Assembly: GCA_028023455.1 (NCBI GenBank)
Contig: JAQFVV010012404.1
Location: 12,635,421-12,699,420, forward strand
Length of the DNA: 64,000 nucleotides
Reading direction: 5' to 3'
Source: Epiperipatus broadwayi
Taxonomy: Eukaryota > Onychophora > Udeonychophora > Euonychophora > Peripatidae
The notes under the pieces are model-generated. The model had not been told where the DNA came from and did not search any database. It worked only from the letters and a program-made list of their open reading frames with translations. Shown here piece after piece: positions 22,816-33,838 of the stretch. A program made the position numbers and the translations under genes. Each line of letters starts with the position of its first letter. The first letter of the stretch is position 1.

Positions 22816-24501
22816 TATGGCATGCTTATAACAGTATAAGAGAAAATTTCCCTGGTTAAGAAATGATCAGAAATGTATTATTGAGTATTAAGACAATATA
22901 TTGTAACGATCCGGAGGAGACTTCACGTAATCTGCACTACAGGGCGCCATCTAGGCATTTGAACCTAGAAAAATTTATAGAGTAGGCAGATACGTAAGTA
23001 AAAAAAAAAATTTTTTTTTTTTTGCATCCGGTCATTAGCCCATGTCACTAGCTCAGTGGAATAGCAGAGATTTAATAATATAATATAAGAATATATATAT
23101 AAGAGGAATAAAATAAGCCACTGCCAGTAATTAACATACAAACATTTATTTATGCACATATATATAAGATTTAAAATTATTTTAGTATTAGTTTTACATT
23201 TTAACATTTAACATTATTTTTAACTTTACCTTAGATTTTAATTTACATTTTAATTTCTATTATATTATAAGTTTACATTTTAATTAAGTTCGCACAGATG
23301 GGATTATAAAAGCTTGTTTTAATATGTTGCTATAGATCGGTTACATAGATTTCAACGGTCAAAAACATTTCAAAATAAACATAAACGATCAAAATACAAA
23401 ATTATTGATTACTGACAATTGCATAGGGAAATATAAGAAACCCTCTAGTATTCAGCATAAGATACTTGCATTGTCACCAATAACTTAAAAGACATCCGAA
23501 TAAATACATTTTAGATACTCCTCGTAAGGTATCATTATTTATCGAATGTCTATATATTTTGATCAAATATGAAAACCCGAAACACAATTCACCGTTAACC
23601 AATCCATGCAAGCGTCTATAAACAACTTAAATTTAATGCATTTTTATTTAGGGTCGAGTATGAATAGACTACATAGATTTGCACTTGAAAATAAAATATT
23701 ATATCCCTATTTAACCTTAGGCTAAAATTCGCAGTCAAACTGGCATCAATTCATCTGATACATCGATGTATTCAATGTAATACGGAATACGGCAGCACCA
23801 AAAAGATTAAGAAAAGACATTGACTCTCATCAGATAGGAATATTACATCTATCTAACGAGAAGAACAATAAAAAAAAAACTCCATAGAAAGGAACTGCGT
23901 TCTCCGTCTTATAATTCCTTCCATAGGCAAACGGGTGAGTGCAGCGTATATATAAACGATTCTGCCAGTAGCGAATCTCCGACTACATCTACTAACTACA
24001 TCAATATATCCAATCCATTGACCCAATTTAACAACGACATAAATAACCTAAGATTACCCTCCCCTAATATAACTTTACAAATCTATACAGCCATTCACGC
24101 CTGACTTAAGTTTAACATTGATATATTTTAAGTTATCGGAAAACAGAAATCATAAATAAACTTAAAGAACAAAATTAAATAAATGGAAATGATTTTAAAC
24201 AAATAAATAAAAAATACATCAAATAACATTTTAACACTTTAGTCAGATAGGAAACTAATGCAATTATTTTAAATACGAAAAGTTTTTAATTTAATGTTCA
24301 TTAATTGTAAAGTTCTTACGATTTTAAACAGTTCATCTTTATCTGTCGTTAGTAAGTTTGAACGGGAATTCCCACGCCGTCCTGAAGATATTAGTATACA
24401 TTTAGCTGTTGTTTTATTTATTCATTCGGAGGTTTTTTAATTTAGTTGGTCCTCAATGTAGAAAACGATGCTTCAATCCCTTTTCCTTCTTTGGCAAAAC
24501 T

Positions 24502-24536
24502 GAAGGGATTGAATCGTGCGTCTCTTCAATCCCTTC
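24502..24536 (-). repeat. conserved 12-bp hairpin in the LTR (copy 2)
   Basis: GAAGGGATTGAA (24502-24513) and TTCAATCCCTTC (24525-24536) are identical to the copy 1 stem. The loop is TCGTGCGTCTC, unlike copy 1. In LTR orientation it lies about 78 bp downstream of the TATA box at 24614-24621. Confidence 0.85.
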
Positions 24537-24613
24537 TCCCGCACCTCCGCACTAACACCTATCTGTCACATCATAATAATCATAATCACTAACTAATAAT
24601 TTCCAAACTTGTC

Positions 24614-24621
24614 CTTTTATA
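24614..24621 (-). promoter_or_regulatory. LTR TATA box (copy 2)
   Basis: TATAAAAG on the minus strand, equivalent to 15948-15955 in copy 1. Confidence 0.6.
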
Positions 24622-25097
24622 TTACTTTGAAAGATTGATTTAACATTACGTCATCGATGTGATGATCCTTTTCATTGAGGTCCGATTTCCCAATGGATTT
24701 ATTTCATTTGCTAAAAGTTTCTATTGTTTTCCTATCTGACCGATGTTTTTACATTTAAATGCCCAAGGCTGGTTTACATTTGACTAATTAAATTTATCAT
24801 TTCCATTTCTGATTAATTAACCTGTTTTCCAAATCAAAGATATATTTAAAGATAAATTTAAAGATATAATTTTATCTCCAAATCTTTTTAAAATTTAGTT
24901 TTAAGATACTTTTTCTTTAATAAAGTTTTATTTTAATACTTTTTCATTATCTGTGCGATTTAATATATACGAGTTTAAGATGATATTTAATTTCAATTTT
25001 TAATTCTTAAAGAAAATTTTTAAATGCGAACTTTTTAATTTACTTTCATGTTTAATAAATAAAAAAAACAATGTAACGAACGTCTGTGCTCGTTACA

Positions 25098-28000
25098 ATA
25101 TATATATAAGATTTTTGATAAGGAATAAAAATCAGGTGCAAATGATTATATTTTTTTATTACTAGAAGTTGAGCATAAAAATATGCAAGATAAAATAGAT
25201 GTAAATAAAATGAATAACCATATAAACAATAAAACCAAATTAGAAATAGAAAATGTTAATTATAAATACAGAAATAAAGCAAGCCTTAGGAGTTTCAGGA
25301 TCCAGGCTTAAGGTCAAGGACTATTGAATTTTAGAGATATAAATAGTTTATTATAGATAAAATTTCTGTAGTAAAATGGACAACAATCAAAATGTGAACT
25401 TAAAAATTGCATATGAGTTAATGGAATAAATAAGTGGGGGGGAAAAAAGGTCATTTAATAGCAGCTGTCATTTTAGAAAGGGCAGAGCTACAAAATTTTG
25501 TAAAACTGGACTATAAATCTGAAGACACATTGAATTATGAGAATGTTCACAACAGATTGGAACATTTTGTGAAAATGTTAGAAATAAAGAGATGTATCAG
25601 AGTTGCCAAATGTGGCAAAATTTTGCTATTCATGTGAAATTTTGAATAAATATAGGGGGGTGGATATTAGGGCTCCAAAAAAAAAAATCATTGGAAAAAG
25701 GACACAATTAAAGCTGATACAGAAAATTGGGTTCTGAATACTAATATGTTGAGATCCAATGTGTTTAAATAAAAAAAAAAAACTTTAGAAAAATATATAT
25801 CTTTGATGCAGTCATATACATTAATATACAAGCTTAATTTTTAAAAGACTGGCCAAATTCAATCAAATATAGATGATATTAACATATTAAAAAACTTTCG
25901 GTTTATCTTTTATAATGTTTTTATTATGCTATTTATTGTATCAACTGAATTAAATATTGTAACAGTAAAAATGCATTATATATCGGTAAATATACCAGTA
26001 ATTTGGATTCAAACTCAAAATCAATGATAAATGCAATATAATATATAATATCTTCCATGTTCAATAAGCATGAATATATAATTATAAAATTTCTTATATA
26101 TATCTGGGAATCTTATAAATCATGATTTAAATCTATATCATTAAATTCAACTACAGGAATGATGATGACGGTTTTATTATCACAATCACTCTAAAGTATT
26201 CTATTTGTTTTTGGTTTCTATTGAAAAAACTCCTCAAAAGAGAATTTTTTACTTAGAATTATATAAGAGAGCAATCATCCTTATTTACCAAATCATTACC
26301 ATAACAACACAGCACATCCTTCAGTGGTTTGCATGTTCTCAGAGTTGTGGATATTTTTATTAACTAGCATATGTGCGTGTGTTGAAATTATAATATTTAA
26401 ACTTATGAAAACAAACAAAATAGAATTGCAAAACAATATAACCATTTATTAATAAAACAAAATGTATGTAGTTTGGTAGTCGCTTTATAATAATTCCAAA
26501 TGTAAATCTCAAATCGAGCCCATAATAATTAACATAATTTTAATCAATAGTTCATATATTTCAATTCCATCTCATTCAGTACTTTCACATATAAATATAA
26601 CCTTAATCATAAAATCATATAATCATTAATATATTTTTAACAAATAGATCCCAGATTTTTAGTTTTACTTTAGTAACTCCACATATGTATATATATATAT
26701 GAAGTGAAACATAACGCCTAATTTAATATCTTTCAGTTTGAGTTTATACTCATAATTCAGAATCTAAATCTACAGGCTAACAATAATTCATCTCTTTCCA
26801 TCTTTATAAGTTTAAAAACTCTTTTCAATATCATAGAATAAATAGCTTATTACCTTACCAATAAAAAACAATAACAAATATGTAACATCCTACATTTTAG
26901 GTTACCAATATCAATTTTCTTATCTAGAATCATTGTCAGTCATCTTCATATATTTTCTTAAAGAGCACATTTATTTTCTTCATATGTAAATTAACTTTAT
27001 ATTAATATAGTGTATATAAAATATATGCAAGTCTTTGGCAATTTGGCTGCATAGTACAGTTCTTTCCCTTTACGGCCTGTTATAAGAGATAGAGATATAA
27101 CTTCATACATTTACTGGATGGGGCTGTATAGTCAAGGTCTTCTGACAGATGTGCTACTTGTTCTTGCCTAGTCTAACATGTCAAAAGATTCTCCAATATA
27201 ATAAAACATTCTTATAGCTTCTTATATAAGTGTTGTCATTTCAATTAGCAGCAAGGCAAGTTCTTCTCTGCACAGCTTACTTCAATTGCTTTAAAGTATA
27301 TCTTGCAGTTTGGAATCTGTAAATCTGCACTAGAATGAAGTTGACCTCTCACTGAATAATTGCTTACTGTCTGGATCATTAGTTATCACCTGTACTATAA
27401 TGTAGATTATCCCTTTATTCTTTGTAGCACCTAACATAATGCATACTATTCTACTATCTCAGACCCCATAGAAAAAAAATGTTCCATTGTATTCTTCATC
27501 AGAAGAAAGAAATAGTAGTTAACTTCCTTTTCTTTATCTAATACGCATTTCAAAAAAGAAAATTATTTGCCGATTTTTACTATTTTTATTTACAATTAAA
27601 AAAAAATGCTGTTAATTCATAATTCTTTTTCTTGAATTTAAATTTACCATTTTGTTTTCTATAGGGATTGATAAAATTTTATTTATAATATGATTCGAAA
27701 TAAGTCAAACCAAAAAGATTTTAAAATGCTCTTTAATTTATGAACTGATTATTTTCTCTTGCATTACTGTATATATTCATGTGTAAGTGCACACACACAC
27801 ACATGTTCTTCTTCAAGTTTGATTATGTAGCAGTCACATTCCTGCTACTAGAATTATAACAGAAATGAAACTTTAATCATAATTAAAACTATTAAAAATG
27901 ATGCAGTTTTTACGATTTAAAAAAAAGAAAAATAGTTATAGTGTCACTAAAAACATTCATAAATAACATTTAAAAATATTTTAACATATGAATTTTTTTC

Positions 28001-28896
28001 TACAGTACTGGCATTTTCATACCTGTACTCCAATATGTAATATATAGGGAGTTTGAACTCAGACTTTCACATGACCCTCAATTATCCATGCTATCTCAAA
28101 CTGCTGATATACTTGATCGCACACATGTCAAAAAGATAAATAATCACCAAATCGTATTTCGTGCTGAACCAGCACTTGTCAGTTGGTCCAGATTATCATT
28201 TCACACATATATACAATCAATGAATATTATTTATGAATTTTTAGTAATACCACCAATTTGAATAGTTTAATGCAGTATAAGAATGTCAGACTCTAGAAAA
28301 TAAAATCTTCAGATTGATTCCAATTCTGGAACTCACTTATGAACTATACTGTTACAATTTTGTGCAAAAATTCTGATGAATTACTTTTTTAAGACTTGAG
28401 AATTATTTCTACATAAAGATGCACTCCTATTTCATAGAAGCCAAAAATGATATTCTAATAGACGCCAAACTTTATTTTCTGAAAACTTAGTAAATCATGG
28501 AATTTTTACTGATTACTTCATAAATTTATAAATGAAGCTCCTAATAATGAATTCCATTCTAATAGATTAATAAATGAAACTATATATCTTTTACCTTTTG
28601 TAGCTTCAAATCATTAATCACCAGTAATAATAAAAATCCTTTAAATCAAAAGTTTCAAAAATATTTTAAATTATTTTGGTAAATCACTTTCTAAAGTCAC
28701 AGAAAAATCAGTCAATACAATCATGCTGATCAGAAAGGAATATTTTGAACATGTCAATGTAATCTGAAATGTTTTTTTTCCTCTCTTTGATTGAATCATA
28801 TTTCCAAAAATACTTTTTTTCTAACTTGTATATTTTTTATTTAATCATTTTGGCAAAATTAGCTTATCAATGAAGAAAATTTTTTTGCTGCTATTT
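25098..28896. other. intron sequence with no recognised gene
   Basis: Mostly AT-rich unique sequence. A small open frame at 25384-25637 (GHLIAAVILERAELQNF...) looks protein-like but matches no family I recognise. There is a (CA)n run at about 27788-27802. Degraded pol III B-box-like blocks occur at about 28050-28130 (minus strand, GAGTTCAAACTCC) and about 28265-28345 (plus strand, GATTGATTCCAATTCTGG). Confidence 0.5.
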
Positions 28897-29833
28897 AATT
28901 ATTTATGCTCAATTTTGCAATAGAATATCAGCAGTTAAAGAGCTGTTTCTTTGTAAATCCATAGAAAATAGAGTGACAGCACTTAAAATATTCAATATAT
29001 TGGATAATTTTTAAAATGATGCAAACATATGGCACTCGAGTAATGTCCAGACGATTTCAGAGTATACAAACATTTGTAAGGCAAAAATTTCTCAGTGTAT
29101 CTGAACACATTGCATGATTCACAGAGAAACCCTTGCTGACAAAGAAATGAGTCCTGTATTGAACATTGCACTAACAACAGTTGTAACTGTCATGAATTGT
29201 ATAAAAATGAGGCCTTTAAAATGAAGACTTTTTAATGTGCTTTGAAACAGATAGGTGAAGAACACTCTGCATTAATTCTTTTATTGTGAAATGAAGTGGT
29301 AAACACATGACAAAATTTTACAATGTATTTATAAATTAAAAGATGAAATTGCAATACACTTGGGTCTCATTTTATGTGGTAGATAGGTTCCTCAGAAAAT
29401 GCACACAAAAGAAATCGCGCAAAAATAGACTTAACTTATCTAGAAAAATGGGGATAGGTACTGTAATTTCCAAAAATTGCATAAAAGCAAAGCAACAACG
29501 TAAAATTACTTTAAAATTCGCATAAAAAAAAAATAAGGCAATATGACTAATAAAAAATTTCAAATTTGAAAAAAATTGATAGAAGACAAACTTTCTTTAC
29601 TTTTTTTATTAACTACAGTATTTAATTTTATTCAAACAATATATTTTTATGCGTAATTTACATTTTTTTCATACATATACAGTATTTTAATCATTATTGC
29701 TATTTGAGACATCAGATTCGTCATGTGATGACGTGATGTGATGTACTGTAGCTTCTCCTTAAACGAAGTCAAGAATCTCTCAGCAATTATGCCCAGAGAA
29801 ACCTGTTAGCTACTTTATTTTACATTCCCCAGT

Positions 29834-30019
29834 CTAAGTTTTCTCATATTCTGCTCCATCCCATTTCCACAACATAATCTTTGTCAACTCTATGGCCTTT
29901 ATATCTAAATCCCAATAAATTGCTCTTATAGTGGATTCGCCCAAACTAAAACGTTTTCCAATCACTGTTGATCCTTCCCATTTCGCTAAGCGATCTAAAA
30001 TTGAAATTTTTGTTTCCAA
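29834..30019 (-). pseudogene. Tigger transposase N-terminal remnant (CENP-B/psq-type helix-turn-helix)
   Basis: The minus-strand frame begins METKISILDRLAKWEG and continues GKRFSLGESTIRAI, which follows the helix-turn-helix DNA-binding pattern at the start of Tigger/jerky/CENP-B proteins (K-I-x-I-hydrophobic ... F-x-hydrophobic-x-x-S-T-h-x-x-I). The DDE catalytic domain is missing. It ends soon after at a stop, so it cannot encode an active enzyme. Confidence 0.65.
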
Positions 30020-30611
30020 AGAAATTCATTTTCTTGAGTGTTTTTTCCTCTCCATTAGGGTAAACTAAAAGTTTAAAATAAAAATAAGAACTTAGACTTA
30101 TGATAATAAAAAGACATCTACTCACTGCTGTTGGGCAAAATTTAATTAAAACTAACAAAAATTAAATTCTTATTTTTGTCTTTAATTTTTTACTTTTTAT
30201 TTCTGTTTAAAAATCAAATTTCATTGTTTCATGATCACATTAATTTCAGATCACATAACGTAATTTTTAAATTGTTAATTATAATTAAAAATCAAATTTT
30301 AATTTTTAATTGTCAAATTTAATTGTGCCCAACGCTGTTACTCATCTTTTAAAAATAAACTTGCAGACACTAAATGATTAATTGATTACGTACTCTCTTT
30401 TTAAATAGCAAAAATAGAATGTGATTTAAAATGCAAAAACAACAATATGCATAGTATAGGCATCTATAACGTTTGAACAGATTTACATTATAATCTTGTA
30501 AAATTTAATGTGTGTATATAAAATGGGGAAATCCTGATTTTAAGTGAATTATGAACTTCATTATTGCATAAAATCTATTACAGTACTATTATAAAATGTT
30601 GAAAATATTGA

Positions 30612-30737
30612 AATTATTAGATGGAAGTCGAATTCCGATAATGCGCTATTACTTTAAATATGATGTGTGAGTGCGTGAAATTTATAATATTTAAAGTAAT
30701 AGCACATTATCAGAGCTCGACTTCTGATCTAATAATT
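30612..30737. repeat. fold-back inside the Tigger element, ~50-bp arms
   Basis: Left arm 30612-30661 (AATTATTAGATGGAAGTCGA...) and right arm 30687-30737 (...TCGACTTCTGATCTAATAATT) are reverse complements with few mismatches around a 25-bp spacer. It may be a small element nested in Tigger or part of this Tigger subfamily. Confidence 0.8.
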
Positions 30738-31574
30738 TTTATCGCATAAAAGAAAACCGCATACAAAGATATTAAGAAGAAACATGAATCGCATAACTTC
30801 AAAATCGCATTAAATAAATACGCATAAAACGAGACCCAGTGTATTCTTGAAAAAGAAGAATCCCCCCCAAAAAGCCATTTTGAGATCACTTACTTATAAT
30901 GAAATTGGGTTACTTAGTGGATATATTTAAAAAACTAAATTTGTTAAATCTTCAACTACAAGGAACAAATAAACATATATTGGACATGAGTGACAAATGC
31001 TTTTTGTAAAAAATTGGAATTATGGAATACAAACCTAAAGCAAAAATCTTAGAAATGTTCACAAATGTGAATGGAAGTCTTAATACCTATGCAGTTGATG
31101 AGCAACACATTGTTTTATTTGCAGTTATTAAAAATCATTTAACCTTGTTGACTCAAAATTTTAGAAAGCATTTTATATCCTATGAAAACTTAACTAATAG
31201 TAAAATAAGAGTCAATCAGAGATCTATTTCAAAATATTTCTGAAAACTTTCAATTGGAGAACAAAAATTATTTAGACTTCATAAGTGGCAAAATTAAAAG
31301 GCAATTCATTAATAAGCAATTGTCCGAATTTTGGGCTGGAGTGAATTATCAATTTTCTGCCCTGAAAGAAAGAGTGTTTTGTATAGTTTTTATATTTTCC
31401 TACATATTTCCTTTGCAAAATAGGATTTTCTGCAGAAGCTACATTGGAAACAAAATATAGGTCTCAACTAAATATAGAAAAAAACTCGTCAGTTTCAACT
31501 ATAACATTTTCTTATGAAAAGCTCTGCTCTGCAAGACAAGCTCAAAAATGCCATTAATTTGTGGAACTTTTAAA

Positions 31575-32656
31575 GGTACTGGTTGCTTAGACACGTAAGA
31601 CACTTGATGGCATCGTTTATGTGCTAAAACACATAAAAATGCTATTTACCAGCCCAACTTTTTGTTGCGAAACAACATTATTTTCTAAATTGGAATAATT
31701 ACATTTTAAAATTACATTATACATTTCAGCGCGTGCTGACATTTTTTTAAACTAGTTTTAAACAATTTACGAACCAACATTATTTTCTAAAATGGAATAC
31801 TACGCGCTGGAATGTGCGGGTCAGGGACCGATGATTTTGATGATTTGAAGGATTGTCCAAATGATGCACTACTCTGTTCAACAAACCAACATTACAATTT
31901 TCCAAAACAACATGCAATTTTAGTTGTCTCATAGCTGCTCTTTATCTGAAAAAAAGATTATTATAAACATTACGGGCTGACATTCTGCAAAGTATATGTA
32001 AACAATTTATGAACCAACATTTGTTTATAAAACATAAGAATTCAATTTTTCTGAAATCAAATAATTACATTTTAAATTACATTATAAATGTCAGTGCATA
32101 GCGCTAGAATGTGCAGGGCTGGGGACTGCTTTAAAAAGGATTGTCCAAAAGATGCAGTAGTCTGATCAAATCAAACTCCGAAACAACATGCAACCTCAGC
32201 CATTTAATCTGTCTCGTAGATGTTCTCACCCAAACATGCCTTTTCGCGTGAATTCTGTGAAATTGTGCTTGTCCTTACACTTTTGCAATTTTTTTCACTC
32301 TCCAAGCTGTGGGAAGTGCGGTGATGAGCTTATAATTATTAGTATGTAATACTACATCAGGTAGGGTGTAAGATCATTACTTCGAACGCAGGTTACAAGA
32401 GTTATGGTCGGTTGAATTTCACACACCCTCACATGATACGGTAGCGATCTGTGAAATGTGCGCACTTGTATATTGTCACAAAGCACATCAGCGGGCTGAA
32501 ATATTTGTGTGCAACACAATATAGGCCCACAATGGCTAATATGAACATCACTGTTCTATAGACCATAAACTTCGGGCTGCGTAAATGACATTTTTATGTG
32601 TTTTAGCACATAAACAACGTCATCAAGCAGGATGCTTGTCTAATCAACCAGTACCA
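31575..32656. mobile_element. non-autonomous Merlin-like DNA transposon (element A)
   Basis: Terminal inverted repeats of about 80 bp: left GGTACTGGTTGCTTAGACAC..., right (read inward) TGGTACTGGTTGATTAGACA.... Both continue through GTTTATGTGCTAAAACACATAAAAATG. The 7-bp duplication TTTTAAA flanks it (31568-31574, 32657-32663). The interior has diverged internal repeats (AACATTATTTTCTAAA..GGAAT at about 31672 and 31770; GCGCT.GAATGTGC at about 31804 and 32100) and no ORF. The right 300 bp is similar to the right end of element B (48948-51841), which carries the transposase remnant. Confidence 0.75.
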
Positions 32657-32864
32657 TTTTAAATAATTAAAATACTTGTTGAGTTGCTTACATATATCAT
32701 TTATTTTTAAGGGTGATATATTGTTTTTATATTAACAAATATATTTTTTCTTATTTTGGTTTCAATAATAATTTTTTTTTTTTCAAATTTTTATCTATTT
32801 TTTATATTTTTGCTTCTGCCCTTTTATTATTTCAGAGCTCCTCTAAGGGGCACCCCACAAATGA

Positions 32865-33838
32865 ACTAAAGGGAAAAAAAAAGAAACTGATAAAAAAATT
32901 AAGGGTTTTAGTATAATAAATATGATGTAGCAAGAATTGTATGGAAGGGAGTGGCAGTAGCAGGGTTAACCTACGGTAATGATATGTTATGTGTTAGCAA
33001 AGGGGTGTTAGATTACTTAGAAAGAGTACAAAGAGAAGTAGAAGACATGCATTAGATGAGATATGTGAATGGCAAAGTAGGCAATTCAAGGAGAAATGGA
33101 ATGATCAAGTTTTTATATAAGAGATACAAAAAGTAAAATGAAAATGTTTGTTTGATTGCAATTTATGGATAGTAAGAGAATAGCCAAAATAGTATTTAAT
33201 TGGTTTATGAATAAAGGGCAGACAATAAGATGGATGAGAAAGATAATACAGTATGCAGAAGATTTGGATAAAGACTTTATATCAGTATACTTGTAAAAAG
33301 GATGGATGATTGTGATAGGAGAATTGTTAAGAGTTATAGTGGCAAAGACTGGGATAGAAGAATAGATGGATTAATAAAAAATAGAAACCTGGAGAAATGG
33401 AGAACTAGTATGAAGAGTAAAAAGAGCTTATACATATAAAAAGGTAAATAGAATATTGGATGTGAATTAATTTATGATAATAGAGGGAAAGTAGTTTACT
33501 ATTTAAAATTTGAACAGTATTACTAGCAACAAGAGAATATACACATAAATGGAAAAATGCGGGTGATTTAGTCTGCAGGTTATGTAAGGAAGGCATGGAA
33601 AATATTAGGCATTTATTAATAGAATGTGAATGCTTACAAGCAGAAAGGGTACAAATAATGAAGTTGTGGGAGAATAAATATAGACCAAGTGATTATACAG
33701 AAAGTGGGTTAGTGGCCTTTAAGCTGGAGCTGGAAAAAGATAAGGGTGATCTAAATTCAAAGGAATCTGATTTAACTTAAGCTAAACTTTGATTTTTAAA
33801 ATCTGTTATTAATAAAGTATTTCAGGATGAAAAAAAAA
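32865..33838 (+). pseudogene. 3' fragment of a LINE related to the one at 58600-61830
   Basis: 5'-truncated copy that aligns closely with 60775-61640: VARIVWKGVAV (about 32930), KSKMKMF-like, IAKIVFNW, ELIYDNRGK, then the Cys-rich C-terminus ENIRHLLIECE (33595) and MKLWENKYRPSDYTESG. It ends at a stop (33778-33780), about 45 bp of 3' UTR with AATAAA and a poly(A) run at 33828-33837. The N-terminal half is missing and frameshifts are frequent upstream of 33540. Confidence 0.75.

Larger units (their letters stand above)
22902..25097 (-). mobile_element. solo copy of the very long LTR (2.2 kb), copy 2
   Basis: The complete LTR runs from TGTAACGATCC (22902) to ...GCTCGTTACA (25097). The ends form an inverted repeat TGTAACGA/TCGTTACA, and ATAT(AT) lies on both sides. 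On the minus strand it starts TGTAACGAGC and carries a TATAAAAG box at 24614-24621, the conserved hairpin at 24502-24536 and the CTCCGGA end. No primer-binding site or polypurine tract adjoins it, so it is a solo LTR left by LTR-LTR recombination. At about 2.2 kb it is much longer than most invertebrate LTRs. The target duplication is uncertain because the site is a TA-rich run. Confidence 0.82.
29357..30841 (-). mobile_element. Tigger/pogo-type DNA transposon inserted in the hAT gene
   Basis: The terminal inverted repeats CACTTGGGTCTCATTTTATG (left) and, read inward from the right, CACTGGGTCTCGTTTTATGC are flanked by TA on both sides (29355-29356, 30842-30843), the target duplication of Tc1/mariner/pogo elements. 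Removing the element and one TA rejoins the hAT frame as DEIA-IFL, so both borders are precise. At 1485 bp it is shorter than a full Tigger and is internally deleted. An N-terminal transposase fragment remains on the minus strand. Confidence 0.85.
28897..31557 (+). pseudogene. hAT-superfamily transposase (ZBED5/SCAND3-like), split by a Tigger element
   Basis: Decayed hAT transposase whose middle and C-terminal parts are visible on both sides of an insertion. Left part (28897-29354): VKELFLCKSIENR, THCMIHRETLADKEMSP and, after frameshifts, a segment ending KDEIA. Right part (30844-31557): KLGYLVDIFKKLNLLNLQLQ and the C-terminal dimerisation region NYLDFISGKIKRQF...FWAGV, then LETKYRSQL and an ending CSARQAQKCH with a stop at 31555-31557. 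These blocks are in the order of ZBED5/SCAND3-like domesticated hAT proteins. Several frameshifts remain, so no enzyme is made. The N-terminal BED zinc finger was not found. Confidence 0.82.

Noticed and set aside
15471-25097. A single large DNA transposon bounded by the two inverted ~2-kb repeats
   Set aside because: The inverted copies each have LTR features (TATA box, and a primer-binding site for copy 1), and the interior is a mix of unrelated SINE and LINE insertions, so two independent LTR insertions are simpler.
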